From the NCBI RefSeq assembly GCF_009852415.1, contig NZ_WOXS01000002.1, positions 5,124,001 to 5,188,000 of the forward strand: a DNA stretch of 64,000 nucleotides. The letters run 5' to 3'. The stretch comes from Streptomyces sp. Tu 3180. GTDB taxonomy: Bacteria; Actinomycetota; Actinomycetes; Streptomycetales; Streptomycetaceae. The translations under genes were made by a program, and so were the position numbers. Position 1 is the first letter of the stretch. Each line of letters begins with the position of its first letter. The notes under the pieces were generated by a model, which made no database searches, had not been told where the DNA came from, and worked only from the letters and a program-made list of their open reading frames with translations. This document shows, in pieces, positions 1 to 8,055 of this stretch.

Positions 1-381
1 AACCTCCTCGACGAGCCGAAGACCACGGCGAAGAAGGTCAAGAGCGCGGTCACCGACACCGACACCGTGATCCGCTACGACGCCGAGAACAAGCCGGGGG
101 TGAGCAACCTCCTCACGATCTACTCGACCCTCACCGGGGCGGGGATCACCGAACTGGAGGAGCGGTACGCCGGCAAGGGCTACGGCGCGCTCAAGACGGA
201 CCTCGCCGAGGTCATGGTCGAGTTCGTGACCCCGTTCAAGGAGCGCACCCAGCAGTACCTGGACGACCCCGAGACGCTCGACTCGATCCTGGCCAAGGGC
301 GCGGAGAAGGCGCGGGCCGTCGCCGCGGAGACCCTCGCCCAGGCGTACGACCGGGTGGGCTTCCTGCCCGCCAAGCACTGA
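1..381 (+). CDS. trpS: Tryptophan--tRNA ligase, C-terminal part (5' end outside window)
   Basis: The first 126 codons, open from base 1, match the C-terminal anticodon-binding region of bacterial class I tryptophanyl-tRNA synthetase. They contain the stretch KKVKSAVTD, then KPGVSNLL, and end in a long helix with LAKGAEKARAVAAETL. The KMSKS loop should lie just upstream of the window. The cytoplasmic enzyme charges tRNA-Trp with tryptophan using ATP. The reading frame is intact to the TGA. A 2'-5' RNA ligase-like gene follows after about 210 bases, an arrangement I recall in other streptomycetes. Only the C-terminal third can be judged, but the family call is firm. Confidence 0.93.
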   Translation, partial: NLLDEPKTTAKKVKSAVTDTDTVIRYDAENKPGVSNLLTIYSTLTGAGITELEERYAGKGYGALKTDLAEVMVEFVTPFKERTQQYLDDPETLDSILAKGAEKARAVAAETLAQAYDRVGFLPAKH

Positions 382-488
382 ACCGGCGCACCGGACGGGC
401 CCGCGGCGCGGACCCGTACCACCGCACAGCGCTGCACATCACTCCGGTTGCGCCTGCCCGCATCCGGGCCGTGGTCGTACAGTCGATA

Positions 489-518
489 ACCGGGTGACCG
501 TTCCGGCGGTCACCCGGT
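489..518. terminator. Perfect 12-bp hairpin between trpS and the RNA ligase-like gene
   Basis: The arms ACCGGGTGACCG and CGGTCACCCGGT pair perfectly around a six-base loop. There is no U tract, as is usual for actinomycete terminators. It probably ends the trpS transcript, but it also lies in the 5' region of the next gene and could act there. Confidence 0.5.
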
Positions 519-594
519 GCTCGCCCGGTGCCCGCCGGGGCCACGGCACCACGCTTCACCACCGCGCTTCACCACCACAACGACAGGAGACGAC

Positions 595-1173
595 GTGGGG
601 ACCGTAACGATCGGTGTGTCGATCGCGGTCCCGGAGCCTCACGGCAGCCGGCTTCAGCAGCTGCGCGCGGGCTTCGGCGACGCCGCGGCGCACGGCATCC
701 CCACGCACGTCACCCTGCTGCCGCCGACGGAGGTCGACGACGCCGAGCTGCCGGCCGTCGAGGCGCACCTGAGCGAGGTCGCCGCGGCCGGGCGGCCCTT
801 CCCCATGCGGCTGTCGGGCACCGGCACCTTCCGGCCGCTGTCGCCGGTGGTGTTCGTCCGGATCGTCGAGGGCGCCGAGGACTGCACCCGGCTGCAGAAG
901 CAGGTCCGCGACGCCTCCGGCCCCGTCGCCCGCGAGCTGCAGTTCCCGTACCACCCGCACGTCACCGTGGCGCACGGCATCGAGGAGGCGGCCCTGGACC
1001 GCGCCTTCGAGGACCTCGCCGACTACGAGGCCGAGTGGCCCTGCACCGGCTTCGCGCTCTACGAGCAGGGCGCCGACGGGGTGTGGCGCAAGCTGCGGGA
1101 GTTCCCCTTCGGCTCCGTCGTGGTGCCCCCGCAGGCCGGGCACGCGGACCGGGGATCCGTCTCCGCCCACTGA
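595..1173 (+). CDS. 2'-5' RNA ligase / LigT-like phosphoesterase family protein
   Basis: This 192-residue protein is of the 2H phosphoesterase superfamily. Both catalytic signatures are visible: HVTLLPP near residue 35 and HPHVTVAHG near residue 122, each giving an HxT(L/V) box. Members act on cyclic phosphates or 2'-5' linkages in RNA; the physiological substrate in actinomycetes is not known to me. The GTG at 595 is chosen because AGGAGA lies four to five bases upstream and the conserved fold begins right after it. An in-frame ATG at 517 would add 26 low-complexity residues. The gene is monocistronic, pointing at the convergent dprE2-like gene. Confidence 0.85.
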   Translation: MGTVTIGVSIAVPEPHGSRLQQLRAGFGDAAAHGIPTHVTLLPPTEVDDAELPAVEAHLSEVAAAGRPFPMRLSGTGTFRPLSPVVFVRIVEGAEDCTRLQKQVRDASGPVARELQFPYHPHVTVAHGIEEAALDRAFEDLADYEAEWPCTGFALYEQGADGVWRKLREFPFGSVVVPPQAGHADRGSVSAH

Positions 1174-1205
1174 ACCGCGGGCCCGCGCCGCGTCCCCGCC
1201 GGGCC

Positions 1206-1961
1206 TCAGACCGGCAGCCGCCGGAACACCCCCCGCGGCAGATGCCGCAGCGCCGACATCACCACGCGCAGCGCGCCCGGCACCCACACCGTCTCCGAGC
1301 GGCGCCGCAGCCCCAGCTCGACGGCCGCCGCGACCGCCTCCGGCGTGGTGGCGAGCGGCGCCTCGGGCAGCCCGGCGGTCATCCGGGTGCGGACGAAGCC
1401 GGGGCGCACGACCATCACGTGCACGCCCGTGCCGTGCAGCGCGTCGCCCAGGCCCTGCGCGAAGGCGTCCAGGCCCGCCTTGCTGGAGCCGTAGATGAAG
1501 TTCGCGCGGCGGGCCCGCTCGCCCGCGACGGAGGACAGCACCACCAGGGAGCCGTGGCCCTGCGCCTGGAGCCCGCTCGCGCACACCAGGCCCGCCGAGA
1601 CCGCGCCCGTGTAGTTGGTCTGCGCGACGCGCACCGCGGCCTGCGGGTCCCGCTCGTCGCGGGCCTGGTCACCGAGGGTGCCGAAGGCGAGCAGCACCAT
1701 GTCGACGTCGCCCTCGGCGAAGACCTTGCCGAGCGCGTCCCCGTGACCGGCGGGGTCGAGCGCGTCGAAGGCGACGGTGCGCACCTCGGCGCCGAGGCCG
1801 CGCAGGTGCTCGGCGGCCCGGTCCAGGTCGGGGGAGGGCCGGCCGGCCAGCCACACCGTGCGGGTGCGGCGGGCGATCAGCCGGCGGGCGGTGGCCAGCG
1901 CGATCCCGGACGTGCCGCCGAGGACGAGCAGGGACTGGGGGAGGCCGAAGGCGTCCTTCAC
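1206..1961 (-). CDS. dprE2: DprE2-like decaprenylphosphoryl-2-keto-erythro-pentose reductase (SDR)
   Basis: This is a 251-residue short-chain dehydrogenase. It has the nucleotide motif GGTSGIA near the N-terminus and the catalytic YxxxK in FIYGSSKAG. The order and sequence (LVLGGTSGIALATA, VVLSSVAGERARRANF) fit the mycobacterial DprE2 family. There the enzyme reduces the keto intermediate made by DprE1 with NADH to give decaprenylphosphoryl-arabinose. The start is GTG 1961 with AGGAG five to six bases upstream. It lies 28 bases downstream of the dprE1-like gene on the same strand, so the two are almost certainly co-transcribed. Whether the lipid carrier here is decaprenyl is inferred, not seen. 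Confidence 0.85.
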   Translation of the reverse strand: MKDAFGLPQSLLVLGGTSGIALATARRLIARRTRTVWLAGRPSPDLDRAAEHLRGLGAEVRTVAFDALDPAGHGDALGKVFAEGDVDMVLLAFGTLGDQARDERDPQAAVRVAQTNYTGAVSAGLVCASGLQAQGHGSLVVLSSVAGERARRANFIYGSSKAGLDAFAQGLGDALHGTGVHVMVVRPGFVRTRMTAGLPEAPLATTPEAVAAAVELGLRRRSETVWVPGALRVVMSALRHLPRGVFRRLPV

Positions 1962-1989
1962 GACAGCTCCTAGGAGGGGGTCGACGGTT

Positions 1990-3345
1990 TCAGAGGCGGA
2001 GCCGGCGGGCCAGGTCGGAGGTGAACACCCCGCGCGGGTCCAGTTCGGCGCGCAGCGCGCGGAAGTCGTCCAGGCGCGGGTACATGGCCGCGAGCAGGTC
2101 CGGGCGCAGCCGTGAGTCCTTGGCGAGGTAGACGCGCCCGCCGGCCGAGGCGACCTCCTCGTCGAGTTCGTCGAGGAAGGCGCCGAGACCGGGCAGGGAC
2201 GCCGGGACGTCCAGGGCCAGGGTCCAGCCCGGCACCGGAAAGGACAGCCAGCCGGGGTCGGCCTCGCCGAAGCGCTTGAGGACGGCGAGGAAGGACGGGC
2301 AGCGGCGCTCGGAGATCCGGCGCACGATCCGGCGCAGGACGTCCTCCCGGCCGTGGCCGACGACGAACTGGTACTGCACGAAGCCGCCCCGGCCGTAGAC
2401 GCGGTTCCAGTGGGGCACGCCGTCCAGGGGGTGGAAGAACGCGGGGATCCGCTGGAGCTGCCCGGTCCGCGCGCGGGGCGCCTTGCGGTACCAGAGCTCG
2501 TTGAACAGTCCCACGGTGGCGCGGCTGAGCAGGCCCTCGGGGACGAAGGACGGGGCCGCCGGGAGCCGGGAGGTGCGGAAGGACAGCGGCTCCCGGCGCG
2601 CGCGGGAGCCCTCGGGCAGCGCGTCCAGGGGCGCGTGGTCGCCTCGGGTGAGCACCGCGCGGCCGGTGGCCGCGCCGCGGGCCAGCAGGTCGATCCAGGC
2701 CACCGAGTAGCGGTAGCGGTGGTCGGTGTCCGCCAGGCGGGCCATCAGGTCGTCGAGGTCGCCCGCGCGCTCGGTGTCCACCGACATCAGCGAGGTCTCG
2801 ACCGGCTGGAGCCGGACCGTCGCGGTCAGGATCACCCCGGTCAGGCCCATGCCGCCCGCTGTCGCGTCGAACAGCGGCGTGCCCGGCACGACCGTGCGGA
2901 GCCGCCCGTCGGCGGTGAGCAGCTCCAGGGACAGCACGTGCCGGGAGAAGGAGCCGGAGACGTGGTGGTTCTTGCCGTGGATGTCGGCGCCGATCGCCCC
3001 GCCGACGGTCACGTAGCGCGTGCCCGGGGTCACCGGCACGAACCAGCCGAGCGGCAGCAGCACCTCCATCAGCCGGTGCAGGGAGACGCCCGCGTCGCAC
3101 AGCACGGTGCCGCCGTCGGCGTCGATCGCGTGGACGCGGTCCAGGCCCGTCATGTCGAGCACGGCCCCGCCCGCGTTCTGCGCCGCGTCCCCGTACGCCC
3201 GTCCCAGGCCCCGCGCGATGCCCCCGCGGTCGCCGCAGTCCCGGACGGCCCGGGCGGCCTCCTCGTACGTCCGCGGACGGATCAGCCGGGCGGCGGTGGG
3301 AGCGGTGCGGCCCCATCCCGTGACGGAAACGGTGTCGGCAGGCAT
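1990..3345 (-). CDS. dprE1: DprE1-like decaprenylphosphoryl-ribose 2'-oxidase (FAD-binding oxidoreductase)
   Basis: This 451-residue FAD-linked oxidase is of the DprE1/ALO type. The N-terminal PP-loop FAD domain has GLGRAYGDAAQNAGG and PGTRYVTVGGAIGADIHGKNHH. The C-terminal cap has LAVLKRFG, PGWTLALDVP and YLAKDSR. The last matches the lysine motif of mycobacterial DprE1 (Lys409 here). DprE1 oxidises the 2'-OH of decaprenylphosphoryl-ribose in the first half of its epimerisation to arabinose. Ala377 occupies the place of the benzothiazinone-target cysteine (see findings). It is divergent from the PAP2/UbiA/GtrA genes across 133 bases, where a minus-strand TTGACG at 3389-3394 could be a -35 box. 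dprE2 follows. Confidence 0.88.
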   Translation of the reverse strand: MPADTVSVTGWGRTAPTAARLIRPRTYEEAARAVRDCGDRGGIARGLGRAYGDAAQNAGGAVLDMTGLDRVHAIDADGGTVLCDAGVSLHRLMEVLLPLGWFVPVTPGTRYVTVGGAIGADIHGKNHHVSGSFSRHVLSLELLTADGRLRTVVPGTPLFDATAGGMGLTGVILTATVRLQPVETSLMSVDTERAGDLDDLMARLADTDHRYRYSVAWIDLLARGAATGRAVLTRGDHAPLDALPEGSRARREPLSFRTSRLPAAPSFVPEGLLSRATVGLFNELWYRKAPRARTGQLQRIPAFFHPLDGVPHWNRVYGRGGFVQYQFVVGHGREDVLRRIVRRISERRCPSFLAVLKRFGEADPGWLSFPVPGWTLALDVPASLPGLGAFLDELDEEVASAGGRVYLAKDSRLRPDLLAAMYPRLDDFRALRAELDPRGVFTSDLARRLRL

Positions 3346-3478
3346 GACGGTGACCGTATCGCCCGTATGTGAGTGGTTGGTTTCGAAACGTCAATTCCGT
3401 CCCCGGAACGGGTGATTAATGGGATGTCGCCCCAGGGTGGCGGAGTTCCGGCCCGACGGACGTGAACAGTGGGTCCCC

Positions 3479-4030
3479 ATGGACGACCTGCACGACCCCC
3501 ACCGCTCCCGGCACGCCCGTCACCCCCTCGGTCTCCACGGCATGGACCACCGGATCGGCACGGCCCTCAGAGCGTGCGGCGCCGACCCGCGCGTGGCCGG
3601 CGCCGCGCGCGTCCTGTCCTGGGCGGGGGAGCACGGGGCGCTGTGGCTCGCGGCGGGGCTGGCCGGAGCCGCCGCGGACCGCCCGCGGCGCGGCGCCTGG
3701 CTGCGCGGCACCGCGCTCACCGCGGGCGCCCACGTCGTCAGCATGGGCGTGAAGCGGGTCGTGCGCCGTCCGCGCCCCGCGCACGTCGAACCCCTGGTCG
3801 GCACGGTCGGCCGGCACTCCTTCCCCAGCTCGCACGCCACCTCCGCCGCGGCCGCCGCCGTCGCCTTCGGGGCGCTGGGGGCGCGCGCGGTGCCCCCGCT
3901 CGCCGCGGCCGTCTGCCTCTCCCGCCTGGTGGCCGGCGTGCACCACCCCTCGGACGTGGTGGCCGGTGCCGCCCTGGGCGCGCTCACGGCCCGGTGCGGC
4001 GCCCGCTGGATGCGGGGAGGCGCGGCGTGA
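3479..4030 (+). CDS. PAP2-family phosphatase (decaprenylphosphoryl-5-phosphoribose phosphatase-like)
   Basis: This 183-residue membrane phosphatase has the three acid-phosphatase signatures: KRVVRRPRP, SFPSSHATSA (a PSSH variant of PSGH) and SRLVAGVHHPSDVVAG. It is short and fits the type found beside UbiA in mycobacteria (Rv3807c), which is thought to remove the 5'-phosphate from decaprenylphosphoryl-phosphoribose. The start is ATG 3479. An in-frame ATG at 3419 would add 20 residues and has no better ribosome site. The stop overlaps the GTG start of the UbiA gene by four bases, so the two are translationally coupled. The substrate is inferred from neighbours. Confidence 0.82.
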   Translation: MDDLHDPHRSRHARHPLGLHGMDHRIGTALRACGADPRVAGAARVLSWAGEHGALWLAAGLAGAAADRPRRGAWLRGTALTAGAHVVSMGVKRVVRRPRPAHVEPLVGTVGRHSFPSSHATSAAAAAVAFGALGARAVPPLAAAVCLSRLVAGVHHPSDVVAGAALGALTARCGARWMRGGAA

Positions 4031-4971
4031 CCGACACCGCCCTCCTGCACCGGCGCCCGGACCGGCGGCCGGCGGCGCCGCCCCCGGGAGGCGGTCTGCT
4101 CAAGGGCCTGCTCAGAACCGCGCGGCCCAAGCAGTGGGTCAAGAACGTCCTGGTGATCGCCGCTCCCGCCGCCGCGGGCGAGCTCTTCTCCCGGCCCGCC
4201 CTGACCCGGCTCGCGCTGGTCTTCGTCCTGTTCACCGCCTGCGCCGCCGCCGTGTACCTCGTCAACGACGCCCGCGACGCCGAGGCCGACCGCGCCCACC
4301 CGGTCAAGCGCCACCGCCCGGTCGCCGCCGGCCAGGTCCCGGTCCCGGTCGCCTACGCCGCCGGCGTCGCCCTCGGGATCCTCGCCCCCGTCGTCGCGGC
4401 CCGGCTGTGCCCGCCGCAGGTCGCCGCGCTGCTGACCGCGTACCTCGGCATGCAGCTGGCGTACTGCGTCAGCCTCAAGCACGTCCTCGTCGTCGACCTC
4501 GTCGTCGTCACCACGGGTTTCCTGATGCGGGCGGTGGTCGGCGGGCTCGCGCTCGGCATCCCGCTCTCGCGCTGGTTCCTGATCACCACCGGGTTCGGCG
4601 CGCTGTTCATGGTCGCGGCCAAGCGCTACTCCGAGGCGGTGCAGATGACCGGGGAGGCGGGCGCCACGCGCGCGCTGCTCACCGAGTACACCACCGGCTA
4701 CCTCCGCTTCGTCTGGCAGCTCGCGGCCGGCGTCGCCGTCCTCGGCTACTGCCTGTGGGCCCTGGAGGAGGGCGGGGTGCCGCACGCCAGCGTGCTGCCC
4801 TGGCGGCAGCTGTCCGTGGTCGCCTTCGTCCTCGCCGTCCTCAGATACGCCGTCTTCGCCGACCGCGGGACCGCCGGCGAACCCGAGGAGGTGGTCCTGG
4901 GCGACCGCGCGCTCGCCCTCATCGGCCTGGTGTGGGCGGCGATGTACGCCCTGGCGGTGGCGGACTGGTGA
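4027..4971 (+). CDS. UbiA-family decaprenyl-phosphate phosphoribosyltransferase
   Basis: This 314-residue polytopic membrane protein is of the UbiA prenyltransferase superfamily. It opens with ARPKQWVKNVLV, carries the first Asp-rich motif in NDARDAEADRAHPVKRHRP, and a second polar loop with AKRYSEA. This form is typical of 5-phospho-ribosyl-1-diphosphate:decaprenyl-phosphate transferases (Rv3806c type), which make decaprenylphosphoryl-5-phosphoribose from PRPP at the inner face of the membrane. It overlaps the preceding phosphatase and the following GtrA gene by four bases each (GTGA in both cases), a tightly coupled operon. The lipid chain length is not known. Confidence 0.87.
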   Translation: MTDTALLHRRPDRRPAAPPPGGGLLKGLLRTARPKQWVKNVLVIAAPAAAGELFSRPALTRLALVFVLFTACAAAVYLVNDARDAEADRAHPVKRHRPVAAGQVPVPVAYAAGVALGILAPVVAARLCPPQVAALLTAYLGMQLAYCVSLKHVLVVDLVVVTTGFLMRAVVGGLALGIPLSRWFLITTGFGALFMVAAKRYSEAVQMTGEAGATRALLTEYTTGYLRFVWQLAAGVAVLGYCLWALEEGGVPHASVLPWRQLSVVAFVLAVLRYAVFADRGTAGEPEEVVLGDRALALIGLVWAAMYALAVADW

Positions 4972-5477
4972 AACACGCTCCGGCACGGGAACTCCGCCCG
5001 GCACGGGAGCACCGCCCGGTCCGGGAGGAGCGCCCGCCGCACCACGGGCGCCCGGCGCGGCACCGGCGCGAACTGCTCGGCTTCGCCACCGCCGGACTGC
5101 TCGCCTACGCCGCCGACCTCGCCCTCTTCACGTGGCTGCGCGGCCCCGCCGGACTCGACCCGCTCACCGCCAAGGCGCTCTCCTTCGTCGCCGGCTGCAC
5201 GGTCGCCTACGCCGGCAACGCGCTCGGCACCTACCGCCACGCGCGCGTGCGCGGCGTGCGCCCGTACGCCGTGTTCTTCGCGGTGAACCTCGCCGGCGCC
5301 GCCGTGCAGCTGCTGTGCCTGGCCGTCAGCCACTACGGGCTCGGCCTCACCTCGCAGCGCGCGGACACCGTCTCCGGAGCGGTGGTCGGCATGGCGCCGG
5401 CCACCGCCGTCCGGTTCTGGGGCACCAGGACATTGGTCTTCCGCAGCGGGGGCACAGTCCGTTCATGGACTGGCTGA
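4968..5477 (+). CDS. GtrA-family membrane protein (candidate lipid-linked sugar flippase)
   Basis: This is a 169-residue GtrA-like protein. A basic, proline-rich N-terminus of about 38 residues is followed by four hydrophobic segments: LLGFATAGLLAYAADLALF, LSFVAGCTVAYAGNALGTY, PYAVFFAVNLAGAAVQLLCL and AVVGMAPATAVRFWGTRTLVF. GtrA proteins are linked to membrane translocation of lipid-linked sugars. The mycobacterial homologue beside dprE1/dprE2 (Rv3789) has been linked to arabinan export, though its exact role is debated. The GTG start lies inside the UbiA stop codon context. The 3' end overlaps the next gene by 13 bases. Confidence 0.78.
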   Translation: MKHAPARELRPAREHRPVREERPPHHGRPARHRRELLGFATAGLLAYAADLALFTWLRGPAGLDPLTAKALSFVAGCTVAYAGNALGTYRHARVRGVRPYAVFFAVNLAGAAVQLLCLAVSHYGLGLTSQRADTVSGAVVGMAPATAVRFWGTRTLVFRSGGTVRSWTG

Positions 5478-6373
5478 AGAGGCTCCCGGTCGTCGGACCG
5501 TGGGCGGCGCGGCTGATGCTCACGCACGCGTGGCGGTCGTACGAGCGCCTGGACCGCGTGCACTGGACGCGGCTGGCCGCCGCGATGACGTTCACCAGCT
5601 TCGTCGCGCTGTTCCCGCTGCTCACCGTGGCCGCCGCGATCGGCGCCGCCACGCTCGGCCAGAAGCAGCAGGAGACCCTCCAGGACACGATCGCCGACCA
5701 GGTGCCCGGCATCTCCGAGCAGCTGAACATCGACGACCTGGTGCGCAACGCCGGCACCGTCGGCCTCATCGCCGGCGCCGTCCTGCTGTTCACCGGCATC
5801 AGTTGGGCCGGTTCCACGCGCGAGTGCCTGCGCGCGGTGTGGGAGCTGCCCGACGAGGAGGAGAACCCCGTCCTGCGCAGGGGCAAGGACGCGGGCGTCC
5901 TCGTCGGGCTCGGCGGCGCGGTCCTGGTCACCCTGGTCGCCTCCACCGTGGCCTCCGCGCTGGTCGGCCGGATCAGCGACGCCATCGGGCTGGAGGAGGG
6001 CGGCTGGGGCGGGGCCGTCCTGCGGACCGCGGCGTTCGCCGTCGCCGTGGGCGCCGACTTCCTGCTCCTGCTGTACGTCCTGACCCTGCTGCCCGGCGTC
6101 GAACCCACCCGGCACCGCCTGATGGTGGCCGCGATCACCGGCGCGGTCGGCTTCGAACTGCTGAAGCTGCTGCTCAGCGGCTACCTGCAGGGCGTCGCCA
6201 CGAAGAGCATGTACGGCGCGTTCGGCGTGCCGGTCGCCCTGCTGCTGTGGATCAACCTCACCACGAAACTGGTCCTGTTCTGCGCCGCCTGGACGGCGAC
6301 GCCGAGCAAGGAGACCGGAGTCACGGACGCGGACGGCGACGCACCAGATCCGGCAGCGGCCAGCGGCGGTTGA
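5465..6373 (+). CDS. YihY/virulence factor BrkB family membrane protein
   Basis: This 302-residue multipass protein is of the YihY/UPF0761 family. It has the typical start of the domain (RLDRVHWTRLAAAMTFTSFVALFPLLTVAAAIG), a GVPVALLLWINLTTKLVLFCAAW end and about six membrane segments. The family has no agreed biochemical function; the old RNase BN annotation is wrong. The start is ATG 5465, inside the 3' end of the GtrA gene (13-base overlap), so it belongs to the same transcript. The 3' end overlaps the convergent carboxypeptidase gene by 53 bases, so the short acidic tail (DADGDAPDPAAASGG) is encoded antisense to that gene. Confidence 0.83.
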   Translation: MDWLKRLPVVGPWAARLMLTHAWRSYERLDRVHWTRLAAAMTFTSFVALFPLLTVAAAIGAATLGQKQQETLQDTIADQVPGISEQLNIDDLVRNAGTVGLIAGAVLLFTGISWAGSTRECLRAVWELPDEEENPVLRRGKDAGVLVGLGGAVLVTLVASTVASALVGRISDAIGLEEGGWGGAVLRTAAFAVAVGADFLLLLYVLTLLPGVEPTRHRLMVAAITGAVGFELLKLLLSGYLQGVATKSMYGAFGVPVALLLWINLTTKLVLFCAAWTATPSKETGVTDADGDAPDPAAASGG

Positions 6374-7610
6374 CCAGGAACGCACCCCCCGCGAGCAGCA
6401 CCAGCACCCCGCCGGTGATGCCCAGCGCGACCCCGGCGCCGCCGGCGCCGCTCCCGGCCGCGGCGCTCGCCACCGGCTTCGCCCCCGCCACGACCGTGCC
6501 GTCCCCGGCGCCCCCGGCCTCGCCGGAGGACGCGGACGCGCCCGGCCGGGCGTCCGTCCGCGCGGCGCTCTTCGGCGGGACCAGCTCACCCACCGGCTCG
6601 ACCTTGCCGGCCGCCTCGAAACCCCAGTCGAAGAGCTTCGCGGTCTCCTTGTAGACCTCGTTGCTCCCGTCCTTCTCCGGGTTCATCACGGTGACCAGCA
6701 GCACCTTGCCGTCGCGCTCGGCGACCCCGGTGAAGGTGGCGCCCGCGTTGGTGGTGTTGCCGTTCTTCACGCCCGCTATGCCCTCGTAGACGGGCACGTC
6801 GAAGTCACCGGCCAGCAGCCGGTTGGTGTTCTGGATCTCGAAGGAACCGCGGACCTTCTTGCCCTTCTTGTTCTTCTTCGTCTCCCCGGGGAACTTCGCG
6901 CTGACCGTCGAGCAGTACTCCCGGAAGTCCTTCTTCTGCAGCCCGGACCGGGCGATCAGCGTCAGGTCGTACGCGGAGGACACCTGTTCCTCGGCGTCGT
7001 AGCCGTCGGGGCTGACCACGTGCGTGTCGAGGGCCTGGAGCTCCTCGGCGTGCTCGTTCATCTCCTCGACGGTCTTCTCGACGCCGCCGTTCATCGCCGA
7101 CAGCACGTGCACGGCGTCGTTGCCGGACCGCAGGAAGACCCCGAGCCACAGGTCGTGGACGGTGTAGGTCTCGTCCTCCTTGATCCCGACCATGCTGGAG
7201 CCGGACCCGACGCCGGCCAGGTCGGAGACCTCCACCTCGTGCTTCGTCGACTTGGGCCACTTCGGCAGCAGCGTGTCGGCGAACAGCATCTTCAGCGTGC
7301 TCGCCGGGGCCAGCCGCCAGTGCGCGTTGTGCGCGGCCAGCACCTCGCCGGACTCGGCGTCGGCGACGATCCAGGAGCGGGCGGACAGGCCCTTCGGCAG
7401 CACCGGCGCCCCGTTCGCGAGGGCGACCTGCGTCCCCGGCAGGCCGAGCCGGGCACCGCCCACGGTCGACATCTTCGCCGGGGGCGTGGCCGAGGGGCCG
7501 GCCGACGGTTTCGGGGCCGCGAGGGCGACGGGTGCGGTCAGCGCGGTGGACAACAGGACGGCGGAGGCGACCAGAAGGGATCGCCGGACGGTGTTCTCGG
7601 GTGCGGGCAC
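6321..7610 (-). CDS. D-alanyl-D-alanine carboxypeptidase (low-molecular-weight penicillin-binding protein)
   Basis: This 429-residue secreted and membrane-anchored DD-carboxypeptidase is of peptidase family S11. A signal sequence (VRRSLLVASAVLLSTALTA) leads to the SxxK box in APASTLKM, the SGN box in RSGNDAV and KNG in GVKNGNTTNAG, where many enzymes have KTG. A Ala/Gly/Ser-rich tail and a C-terminal membrane segment (GVALGITGGVLVLLAGGAFL) follow. It trims the terminal D-Ala of peptidoglycan stem peptides. GTG 7610 sits directly before the signal peptide; GTG 7631 in the same frame is also possible, and neither has a clear ribosome site. It is convergent with the BrkB gene, overlapping it by 53 bases. 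Confidence 0.88.
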   Translation of the reverse strand: MPAPENTVRRSLLVASAVLLSTALTAPVALAAPKPSAGPSATPPAKMSTVGGARLGLPGTQVALANGAPVLPKGLSARSWIVADAESGEVLAAHNAHWRLAPASTLKMLFADTLLPKWPKSTKHEVEVSDLAGVGSGSSMVGIKEDETYTVHDLWLGVFLRSGNDAVHVLSAMNGGVEKTVEEMNEHAEELQALDTHVVSPDGYDAEEQVSSAYDLTLIARSGLQKKDFREYCSTVSAKFPGETKKNKKGKKVRGSFEIQNTNRLLAGDFDVPVYEGIAGVKNGNTTNAGATFTGVAERDGKVLLVTVMNPEKDGSNEVYKETAKLFDWGFEAAGKVEPVGELVPPKSAARTDARPGASASSGEAGGAGDGTVVAGAKPVASAAAGSGAGGAGVALGITGGVLVLLAGGAFLVNRRWPLPDLVRRRPRP

Positions 7611-7782
7611 GGTCGGAAAGGTACATGCCACACCTGGGGACGTCCCGTCCCGGTCCCCACCCCGGGCAAGGAACCGGACAGGCGCCGGTGATACTGGAGT
7701 CATGCCGTGCTTCTCCGGGGGACGCCCCCCGGACTCCCGGCCGGCCGAGGGGGACCGGCGCCGCGACGAAAGGTCTGTTCTG

Positions 7783-8031
7783 GTGAAACTCAGCCGCCCC
7801 GTCTCCTGGTTCCTGCTCGTCTTCGGGGTGTGGAGCTGGGTCATCTGGATCACTTTCGTCAAGAACCTGGTCAAGGACAGCAGCGGGCTCGCGTTCGAGG
7901 ACGGGGACCCGACGGCGTACTTCTGGGTGCATCTACTGCTCGCCGTCGTCTCCTTCGTATGGGGGACGGTCATCGGGGGCATCGGGTTGCGCGGTCTGCG
8001 CGCACTGAGCCGGACGTCACCGACGTCCTGA
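7783..8031 (+). CDS. Small two-helix membrane protein (SCO4848-like), function unknown
   Basis: This 82-residue protein has two predicted membrane helices: SWFLLVFGVWSWVIWITFV and VHLLLAVVSFVWGTVIGGIG. I recall a conserved streptomycete gene of this kind next to the carboxypeptidase and the metallophosphoesterase, but I do not know a function. GTG 7783 is preferred because the membrane protein begins there (VKLSRPVSW); ATG 7702 in the same frame would add 27 poorly structured residues. It is divergent from the carboxypeptidase and 24 bases upstream of the phosphoesterase, probably co-transcribed with the latter. Confidence 0.72.
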   Translation: MKLSRPVSWFLLVFGVWSWVIWITFVKNLVKDSSGLAFEDGDPTAYFWVHLLLAVVSFVWGTVIGGIGLRGLRALSRTSPTS

Positions 8032-8055
8032 CCGGAAACAGGGGAACTCCGCACC

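Noticed and set aside
6321..6373. Convergent overlap of the BrkB and carboxypeptidase genes as an error
   Set aside because: Both frames end cleanly with family-typical or tail sequence, and convergent 3' overlaps of this size are common in compact actinomycete genomes.
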